From assembly GCA_946482295.1 (NCBI GenBank), contig CAMLRB010000053.1, positions 1 through 17,991 on the forward strand: a stretch of DNA of 17,991 nucleotides, given 5' to 3'. Shown piece after piece: positions 13,044 through 17,991 of this stretch (the stretch's first letter is position 1; every line of letters begins with the position of its first letter). The notes under the pieces were generated by a model that ran no database searches, was not told where the DNA came from, and saw only the letters and a list, made by a program, of their open reading frames with translations. Source of the DNA: an uncultured Bacteriovorax sp. (GTDB taxonomy: Bacteria > Bdellovibrionota > Bacteriovoracia > Bacteriovoracales > Bacteriovoracaceae). The translations under genes and the position numbers were made by a program.

Positions 13044-13331
13044 ATGAAGAAGATAGTTTTTCTTATTCTTTTGTCATTTGAAGCTAGCGCTATGACCCCA
13101 GTTAATTACTGTAAAACTTTACCGGCAGCAAGCTGTGAAGTTTTAAATTTAGAGCTTGAAATTCCTTCGAATGCAGGTGCAGTACCAGTGTATTTGATAA
13201 AATACTGTCGTGATCGAGAGTTTAAAGTTAAATATCTAGACGGCTCTTCAAATTATAGCAATCCGCTCAGTAGTGGAATATCTAGTACAGCAATGTGCTC
13301 TTGGCTCCATTCTCCGAATTTCACGCCTTAA
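13044..13331 (+). CDS. Small secreted four-cysteine protein, partner of the pilin-like gene
   Basis: No family was recognised. The 95-residue product has a signal peptide (MKKIVFLILLSFEASA) and a mature chain of about 79 residues with four Cys (23, 31, 55, 85), consistent with two disulfides. An AAGGAG site precedes the ATG by 5 bases. It begins 14 bases after the pilin-like gene and is certainly co-transcribed; the pair could form an exported complex, for example a pilus-tip factor and its partner, but this is only inferred from position. Confidence 0.7.
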   Translation: MKKIVFLILLSFEASAMTPVNYCKTLPAASCEVLNLELEIPSNAGAVPVYLIKYCRDREFKVKYLDGSSNYSNPLSSGISSTAMCSWLHSPNFTP

Positions 13332-13477
13332 TAGAATGTCGTCAAAAATAAATCTAATGTTGCTTAGAATATTGTTTGGCACCTTCACAAATTGCATACC
13401 AGTTAGGTTTCTCGGAAACACTCATGGAAGCTAACGGCCCATGGGATATAATGAGAATTGTGCTGGCATCCATTTTT

Positions 13478-14314
13478 CTATATTTCGTGCAGTGACATAT
13501 GTCCATTACGACAGGATCCCGCATCACCCCTAAAAAATTGAATAGCGAAAGCATACACGCTGTCATGTCCTTCACCTGATTCAATCTCCGCGGCCATTTC
13601 TCTGCGGAATTCTTTTATACGATTGGCGATGTGAGGAAGGTCTGATTTTCGCACTCGCAAGAAACCTGAAGTGAAGTTTCTTTCTTCGATAGCTTGATTA
13701 TCAACGGCAAGTGCTGCTCTTGCTAATATTTGCTTATGGAATTTTTTTGCAGTGTCGGAAGGTGTACCACTTGGTGAAATGAAATAATCATAAGTTTGAA
13801 TGAGCACACCATTCTCATCTTTTAATAGTTCAACCCTTAATAGGCGCTCTATTGCAGACCTTACTTCAGATTCAGAAATCCCTAAACGTTTTGCAATCCA
13901 TTCGTCATCATTTTGAAAGTCGGCAACACGCACGAGTTCCACCAATGCAAAGTAATACCATTCTGTGAGTACGCGGTAATAATCGTCGGCGAGTGTGATG
14001 TAACTAGAGTCATAATTAAAAATTTGCAATTCACTTTTTGTTTTATCATTGTCCAGAGATATTTCGACAAGCTTTAAAAATAGTTGTTGATCCTCCTCTG
14101 AAAAATTTAATTTAAGTGCAACTTGCTTGGCCTTTGAAAACGATAGCCCAATCTTTTTATTTAAAAGATCCGAGAGATTACCGGAAGTTAGTCCGAGATC
14201 TCGAGCAAAAGCTCTGAGAGAATAACTAGCATTCTTGAAAGCTCGCGTTTGGAATTCCTCCCTCATCATTTCAGAGTAGTGTTGAGGAAGATGTCTTGGT
14301 GTCTGTAATTGCAT
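13478..14314 (-). CDS. TIGR02147/DUF4423 family transcriptional regulator
   Basis: This 278-residue DNA-binding protein matches the TIGR02147 family, abundant in Bdellovibrionota and Fibrobacter. The N-terminal helix-turn-helix is at about 28-84 (NASYSLRAFARDLGLTSGNLSDLLNKK, then FSKAKQVALKLNFSEEDQQLF). A second winged-helix segment lies at about 140-175 (AKRLGISESEVRSAIERLLRVELLKDENG), and the C-terminal half (SDLPHIANRIKEFRREMAAEIESG, DSVYAFAIQFF) is the expected end. Family members normally stop just after the IQFF-PL strand; here an 18-residue tail (RGDAGSC...SLHEI) follows a T6 run, so the end may be altered by a frameshift. No Shine-Dalgarno site is present, but a TTGACA promoter ends right at the start codon. 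It is convergent with the pilin operon and divergent from a secreted protein gene. Confidence 0.88.
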   Translation of the reverse strand: MQLQTPRHLPQHYSEMMREEFQTRAFKNASYSLRAFARDLGLTSGNLSDLLNKKIGLSFSKAKQVALKLNFSEEDQQLFLKLVEISLDNDKTKSELQIFNYDSSYITLADDYYRVLTEWYYFALVELVRVADFQNDDEWIAKRLGISESEVRSAIERLLRVELLKDENGVLIQTYDYFISPSGTPSDTAKKFHKQILARAALAVDNQAIEERNFTSGFLRVRKSDLPHIANRIKEFRREMAAEIESGEGHDSVYAFAIQFFRGDAGSCRNGHMSLHEI

Positions 14315-14322
14315 AGTAGTTA

Positions 14323-14352
14323 ATGATATTAATCAAATCTTCTAAGTGTCAA
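14323..14352 (-). promoter_or_regulatory. Promoter of the TIGR02147 regulator, predicted leaderless
   Basis: On the minus strand a consensus TTGACA (14352-14347) is followed after 18 bases by TATCAT (14328-14323); TAATAT with a 15-base spacer is an alternative. The ATG at 14314 lies 8 bases downstream of TATCAT, so the mRNA would start only 1-3 bases before it. Confidence 0.55.
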
Positions 14353-14371
14353 ACGAACTGTATAGGTGTTC

Positions 14372-14385
14372 TGCCATTGGTGGCA
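14372..14385. promoter_or_regulatory. Small dyad, possible operator
   Basis: TGCCA (14372-14376) and TGGCA (14381-14385) form a 5-bp inverted repeat with a 4-base centre. It is located 20 bases upstream of the -35 box of the regulator gene and about 100 bases upstream of the divergent secreted-protein gene. It could be an autoregulatory site, but short dyads arise by chance. Confidence 0.25.
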
Positions 14386-14480
14386 AAAACAGAGCACTTT
14401 TGCGTTCATTATGCTTATAAAATTTATTTTAATGACGATAATATATGTGAGCAGGGATAGAATTGAGGAGAGGAGAGCCT

Positions 14481-15245
14481 ATGACATTTTCTAAAAGACA
14501 TTTAATTTCGGCATTTATATTCAGTGCTAGCTTGATCACTAAAGTTTTTGCTGAAGACTTACCAAAAGGAAATGAAACAGGAAATCGGTTAGCGCCTTCT
14601 GAAGCCTTGGTTAAAATGATTGATGAACAAAATGTCTTTGTTATAGACAAAGAAAAAATGGGATGTCCATCAATCGTGCAATTGAGAAAAAATAATAATG
14701 CTAGCTTTGCTAAAGGTAAGCTTGAAGAAGGCGATATTTTATTTGAGTTGGATGGATATAAAGCTTATGAAAATGAGGAACTGACTTGGGACAACTTTAC
14801 TCACGAGAATCATCGTTTTGTTTTTAAGCCAAAGCTTAAAGGTAAAAGTAAAAACTTAGGGGATGGATGCTCAATTATGGCCGGAATCGCTTGCCGTTAT
14901 GATTATCAGACTACTTCTGGGGACTCTGTTAAGTTTGAAGCGAGTGCGAGAATTTATTCAATTGCTATGATTGCTTCCATAGATTCATCGGTGCAGATTA
15001 ATCCAGAGAAAAAAAGAATAACATATTTTTTTAAGGGCAATGGTGTAGATGATTTGATCTGTGATTATGGCCCTGCTCCGACCACGGTGAAGGCGAAAGT
15101 CTTGACCTACAAAGCGAATAGAGAAGCAGAACGAATGAAAAATGAAAACTCTTTAAAAGTTAATAATTCAAATCGAGCGAATATAAAAAATGTCGACGGT
15201 GAATCGAAAAAAATATCTTCAGGAAGTAAAACAATTTCAAAATAA
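14481..15245 (+). CDS. Secreted protein of unknown function
   Basis: No family was recognised. The ATG at 14481 is chosen because the purine-rich GAGGAGAGGAGAG stands directly before it; the frame can be opened earlier only with a TTG at 14463 inside that site. The 254-residue product has a signal peptide (cut after the VFA at 22-24). The mature part has four Cys (62, 130, 138, 194) and a strand-rich core (HRFVFKPKLKGKS, SVKFEASARIYSIAMI). The last 45 residues are a low-complexity tail rich in Lys, Asn, Ser and Glu, with repeated short SKK/SGSK units, likely disordered. It is divergent from the TIGR02147 regulator across a 166-base region and could be one of its targets; no direct evidence shows this. 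Confidence 0.75.
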   Translation: MTFSKRHLISAFIFSASLITKVFAEDLPKGNETGNRLAPSEALVKMIDEQNVFVIDKEKMGCPSIVQLRKNNNASFAKGKLEEGDILFELDGYKAYENEELTWDNFTHENHRFVFKPKLKGKSKNLGDGCSIMAGIACRYDYQTTSGDSVKFEASARIYSIAMIASIDSSVQINPEKKRITYFFKGNGVDDLICDYGPAPTTVKAKVLTYKANREAERMKNENSLKVNNSNRANIKNVDGESKKISSGSKTISK

Positions 15246-15259
15246 TAGGACTTCAAAAC

Positions 15260-15295
15260 TGACAGCTACAAGATTTTTTAATTCGGTAGCTGTCA
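15260..15295 (+). terminator. Long-loop inverted repeat after the secreted protein gene
   Basis: TGACAGCTAC (15260-15269) and GTAGCTGTCA (15286-15295) are perfect reverse complements around a 16-base loop. It begins 15 bases after the stop codon. The following sequence is AT-rich (AATATTTGC) rather than a T-run and the loop is long, so termination is plausible but not certain. Confidence 0.5.
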
Positions 15296-15626
15296 AATAT
15301 TTGCTAATTTTTAATTTTCTATCACATCACGCTCGATCGCACTCCACTGAACTGCAGGACTTTTTCCTGCTTACTACTTCTAAAGGTGCCAAGCAAAAAA
15401 TAGCGAGTTCGAATCACTGATCATATTCTCTTTCAAAGAAAATAAGACACACTATTCGCGATATGAGCTTTATCAATATATTCATTTTGTCGCGTAAATA
15501 AATAGTAAAAAAAATCTAGAATATTTGGATATTGCTTCGCGGATTGATTAAGTTTTTCATATCTAACAGCATTGTTTGCTTATTAATGAAATCGATTTAA
15601 TGTAGTTAAGTATGGGCATCACTGAT

Positions 15627-15632
15627 TAAAAT
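15627..15632 (+). promoter_or_regulatory. -10 box placed for a leaderless VCBS mRNA
   Basis: TAAAAT ends 5 bases before the ATG at 15638, so transcription would begin at or next to the start codon. No ribosome binding site is present and no clear -35 element was found at 15-18 bases upstream. Confidence 0.4.
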
Positions 15633-15637
15633 TTAAC

Positions 15638-17098
15638 ATGAGAAATAAATTGAGAACTAATGAAGCGATGAAAATAATTATGGTAATTTTTGTTCTTGTA
15701 ATGGGAACATATTTTTTTACCAAAAAGAATACTTACCCTGGAAAATTCGAAGTTATAGATGAATCTCAAAAAATTAAATCGAGTAGTTTGCAAGATTTTT
15801 CGGGCGCAGTTTTAGTCAATTTAGATGATGATCAAGATTTAGAAGTATTTATTGCTGGCCATGGTAGCAGTAACTTGTTCTTAAAATTAGTAAATAATGA
15901 ATTGGTTCCAATAAATATACCCGAATTAATTGATTCAAAAGGACTAGCGTTCGCCATTACTGCTTGCGATTTAGATCATGATGGTAGAGACGAGTTACTT
16001 GTCATTAATCGACCTAATAAGACAAATGATGAGTCCAATAGTCGTCTCTATAAATATTCCAATGGCAAATGGAGCGATTTGATAGCGATGAACGATTCAA
16101 TTGCTATCAAAATTAATCATGGTTATTCCGCAGCTTGCATTGATAGAAAAGGAAATGGAGATTATGGATTAGTCGTAGTAAACGAAAATGGAAAAATTGT
16201 ATATTTGGAAATGATTAATTCAAAAATTTCTGATATTGCCTCTGAAATTGGGTTGGGTTTAATTTCGAAAGGGAGGAGCGTTTTAGGTGTTCCTGGGCCT
16301 AAGGGTTTTACAAACATTTTTGTAGGTAACGAAGGACCAAATTTTTACTTCATCAATAACGGTTTGGGGAAATTTGAAGAAAGTGCGGAATTGGTGGGGC
16401 TCTTAGATCCCATTTATAGCGCAAGAGGTATAAGTCTTATTGATCACAACAATGATGAAATTTTAGATATTGTTTACGGAAATGATAAAGGTCCTACACG
16501 ACTCTTTGAACAAAACAGAGACGGCCATTTTATAGATGTAACTCCAGAAATTATGCAACAAGCTTATGCTGTAAGCGCAGCTGTGGCGGGCGATTTTAAT
16601 CTGGATGGATTTGAAGATCTGTATTTAAATAACATCAGGGGGCATAACAAATTATTTTCACGCTTCGAAAATAAATGGTTCGAACTTGATAGAGAGATTC
16701 TTGAAGAGAAAGAGTTGTATGGTATTTCAACGATTGCAAGTGATATTGATCAAAATGGAAGCTTTGAAATTCTCAACACGCATGGAGATAACACCCATGC
16801 ACCAATAACTCTTTATACAATTAGCCCCTCCAATAAATGGATAAAATTCAGAGCGAAATATGCCACTGGAACTTTACCTAGAGGCATGACTGTCATATTG
16901 AGAACTAATAAGAGAATTCAGGTAAGGGCCATTAGTTCAGGTTCAGGTAGATATGCTAACTATGACAATGAAGTACTTTTTGGGTTAATGAAAGATGAGA
17001 TCCCTTTATCATCTGAATTTGTACTACCTTCCTCGAAAAGAGTTGAATTCGTTGGTGATTTAAAGATTCTAAGTACCAATGAAATGACTCTTCCATAA
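15638..17098 (+). CDS. Membrane-anchored VCBS/FG-GAP repeat protein with ASPIC/UnbV domain (CRTAC1-like)
   Basis: The 486-residue product starts with a basic leader and one hydrophobic segment (about 11-27, MKIIMVIFVLVMGTYFF) that acts as an uncleaved anchor or signal. Six calcium-binding-like repeats of an FG-GAP/VCBS propeller follow: LDDDQDLEV at 62-70, DLDHDGRDEL at 111-120, DRKGNGDYGL at 169-178 (weaker), DHNNDEILDI at 269-278, DFNLDGFEDL at 319-328 and DIDQNGSFEI at 369-378. The C-terminal part (about 405-472; LPRGMTVILRTNKRIQVR, SSGSGRYANYDNEVLFGL) matches the ASPIC/UnbV domain that usually ends such proteins. It should be exported and act at the surface in adhesion or ligand binding. 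The first ATG is kept because a -10 box ends 5 bases before it; the ATG at 15668 is an alternative. It stands alone between two non-coding stretches. Confidence 0.85.
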   Translation: MRNKLRTNEAMKIIMVIFVLVMGTYFFTKKNTYPGKFEVIDESQKIKSSSLQDFSGAVLVNLDDDQDLEVFIAGHGSSNLFLKLVNNELVPINIPELIDSKGLAFAITACDLDHDGRDELLVINRPNKTNDESNSRLYKYSNGKWSDLIAMNDSIAIKINHGYSAACIDRKGNGDYGLVVVNENGKIVYLEMINSKISDIASEIGLGLISKGRSVLGVPGPKGFTNIFVGNEGPNFYFINNGLGKFEESAELVGLLDPIYSARGISLIDHNNDEILDIVYGNDKGPTRLFEQNRDGHFIDVTPEIMQQAYAVSAAVAGDFNLDGFEDLYLNNIRGHNKLFSRFENKWFELDREILEEKELYGISTIASDIDQNGSFEILNTHGDNTHAPITLYTISPSNKWIKFRAKYATGTLPRGMTVILRTNKRIQVRAISSGSGRYANYDNEVLFGLMKDEIPLSSEFVLPSSKRVEFVGDLKILSTNEMTLP

Positions 17099-17224
17099 GG
17101 CGTTACTGACGCAAGTCCTCAGATCTCCTCCACGTTGATAATCAAATTATTAAGAATTAAGGTAATTCAGTATTTGTTGAGTAAATTTATTTTTACGGCA
17201 TTTTGATGACATCTTTACTGGTTC

Positions 17225-17246
17225 CCCATCGGCAATGGGTTTATTT
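17225..17246 (+). terminator. Weak hairpin plus T-rich tail upstream of kdpF
   Basis: CCCAT (17225-17229) and ATGGG (17235-17239) form a 5-bp stem followed by TTTATTTT on the plus strand. It could end the VCBS transcript (stop at 17098) or act as an attenuator in the kdp leader, 35 bases before the kdpF ATG. The stem is short. Confidence 0.35.
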
Positions 17247-17280
17247 TAAGAGAGTAATTAAACACAAAAAAGGAAAGATT

Positions 17281-17364
17281 ATGGATTTGATAGTTTCTGG
17301 AATCATAGCGGGGCTTATCCTCTGCTATTTGTTTTACGCATTATTTAATCCGGAAAAATTTTAG
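17281..17364 (+). CDS. kdpF: KdpF, small subunit of the K+-transporting ATPase
   Basis: This is a 27-residue single-pass membrane peptide, MDLIVSGIIAGLILCYLFYA followed by LFNPEKF. Length, the one hydrophobic helix and the C-terminal NPEKF are what is expected of KdpF, the small stabilising subunit of the KdpFABC potassium pump. AAGGAAAG stands just before the ATG. The gene ends 11 bases before kdpA, the standard kdpFA order, which makes the call firm despite its size. It is easily missed by gene finders. Confidence 0.9.
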   Translation: MDLIVSGIIAGLILCYLFYALFNPEKF

Positions 17365-17375
17365 AGGTAATAATA

Positions 17376-17991
17376 ATGAGTGCACATGATTATTTACAAT
17401 TAGTTCTCTACGTAGGAATTCTGACTTTTTTAACTCCAATTCTTGGGCGATATCTTTTTAAAGTCTTCAACAACGAACTAAAAATCTCTAAAAGTATTGA
17501 GAAGTTCTTTTTTAGAATCTGTCGTATTGAACATAATAAAGAAATGAACTGGAAAGAGTATGCCGTTGCTCTATTAACCTTTAATTTTTTGGGTATTTTG
17601 GTTGTCATGACCATTCAGATGTTTCAGGCCCTTCTTCCTGCTAATCCAGAGGGGATGGCCAATGTTAATTGGCACTCGGCCTTTAATACGGCCGTGAGTT
17701 TTGTTACAAATACAAACTGGCAAGGATATGCTGGTGAAGTAACAATGAGTTACTTTACTCAAATGACTGCTTTGACTGTTCAAAACTTTGTTAGTGCAGC
17801 AGTAGGACTTTCTGTTGCAGTCGCTTTAATGAGAGGGGTTTCTCGCCGTTCGGCAAATACCATCGGTAATTTCTGGGTGGATATGACGAATTCACTTTTT
17901 TATGTACTCATTCCTATGTCAATTATTCTTTGTCTCCTTTTAATGGGTCAAGGAGTTATACAAAATTTTTCTTCCTATCATGAAGTACTTA
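17376..17991 (+). CDS. kdpA: KdpA, potassium-binding subunit of the K+-transporting ATPase, 3' end beyond the window
   Basis: About 205 codons are visible from ATG at 17376 to the right edge without a stop; full KdpA has roughly 550-570 residues. The product starts MSAHDYLQLVLYVGILTFLTPILGRYL and has several membrane helices. The first selectivity-filter region is present at 104-116 (NTAVSFVTNTNWQ), followed by QNFVSAAVGLSVAVALMRG at 136-154, both hallmarks of KdpA. KdpA is the channel-like subunit that takes up K+ from the periplasm, driven by KdpB ATP hydrolysis. A GAGGT site overlaps the intergenic spacer after kdpF. kdpB, kdpC and perhaps kdpDE are expected just outside the window. KdpDE control cannot be judged here. 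Confidence 0.95.
   Translation, partial: MSAHDYLQLVLYVGILTFLTPILGRYLFKVFNNELKISKSIEKFFFRICRIEHNKEMNWKEYAVALLTFNFLGILVVMTIQMFQALLPANPEGMANVNWHSAFNTAVSFVTNTNWQGYAGEVTMSYFTQMTALTVQNFVSAAVGLSVAVALMRGVSRRSANTIGNFWVDMTNSLFYVLIPMSIILCLLLMGQGVIQNFSSYHEVL

Larger units (their letters stand above)
15246..15637 (+). other. Gene-free stretch with two hairpins and a -10 box
   Basis: No convincing gene is found in these 392 bases. They hold a 10-bp inverted repeat (15260-15295), a smaller 6-bp hairpin GCAGGA/TCCTGC (15354-15370) followed by a pyrimidine-rich segment, and, at the far end, TAAAAT at 15627-15632 in front of the VCBS protein gene. The middle part (about 15420-15600) is AT-rich and shows nothing recognisable. 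Confidence 0.5.

Noticed and set aside
13436..13446. Palindrome CCCATGGG in the convergent gap after the pilin operon
   Set aside because: It has no loop or T-run, so it is not a terminator; it looks like chance.
15385..15420. A GTTCGAATC sequence resembling a tRNA T-loop, possible tRNA remnant or attachment site
   Set aside because: The flanking bases do not form a 5-bp T-stem, no acceptor, D- or anticodon arm can be drawn upstream, and no integrase or mobile gene is nearby.
15190..15420. Open frame of 76 codons overlapping the end of the secreted protein gene
   Set aside because: It has no ribosome site, no recognisable domain, and runs through the inverted repeat that follows the real gene.
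17160..17220. KdpE operator in the AT-rich stretch upstream of kdpF
   Set aside because: The T-rich pattern is only loosely similar to known sites and could not be told apart from background AT-rich sequence.

Overview
The window looks like chromosomal DNA of a low-GC, free-living or predatory bacterium of the Bdellovibrionota, most likely a Bacteriovorax-like lineage. The pointers are a TIGR02147/DUF4423 regulator, a high density of Sec-secreted proteins (two nucleases, a zincin protease, several Cys-containing proteins of unknown function), an orphan type IV pilin-like protein, and AT-rich coding sequence with GGAG-type ribosome binding sites. This placement is inference; no rRNA or marker gene is present. 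No CRISPR array, tRNA, insertion sequence or prophage gene was seen.

Layout. 1-3494 (minus): a truncated secreted protein, a beta-CASP RNase, an ATP-cone/Mrr-type nuclease and a secreted HExxH protease. 3671-4393 (plus): a secreted protein built from two copies of one Cys-containing module, ended by a strong hairpin shared with the convergent block. 4436-10192 (minus): a membrane-anchored PQQ-type beta-propeller overlapping a PEP-synthase/rifampin-phosphotransferase-like enzyme, then a secreted endonuclease I coupled by an ATGA overlap to a secreted PD-(D/E)XK nuclease, then a lipoprotein. 10345-13331 (plus): a CLC anion transporter (CLC-F-like), a small secreted protein, a 337-base regulatory gap, and a pilin-like protein paired with a small four-Cys secreted protein. 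13478-14314 (minus): the TIGR02147 regulator. 14481-17991 (plus): a secreted protein, a membrane-anchored VCBS/FG-GAP protein with an ASPIC/UnbV domain, and the start of a kdp potassium-uptake operon (kdpF, then truncated kdpA).

How genes work together. The secreted endonuclease I and secreted PD-(D/E)XK protein form a compact export module for degrading extracellular or prey DNA. The beta-CASP RNase and ATP-cone nuclease form a two-gene cytoplasmic unit that may tie nucleic-acid cleavage to nucleotide binding. The PEP-enzyme homologue and the membrane beta-propeller are translationally coupled, so they probably act in one process at the inner membrane. kdpFA begins a high-affinity K+ ATPase.

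A recurring regulatory pattern: five genes that lack a Shine-Dalgarno sequence (ATP-cone nuclease, secreted PD-(D/E)XK nuclease, CLC transporter, TIGR02147 regulator, VCBS protein) each have a -10-like hexamer ending 5-10 bases before the start codon. Most also have a fitting -35 element. This suggests leaderless or near-leaderless mRNAs, while most genes for exported proteins have strong GGAG sites and ordinary leaders.
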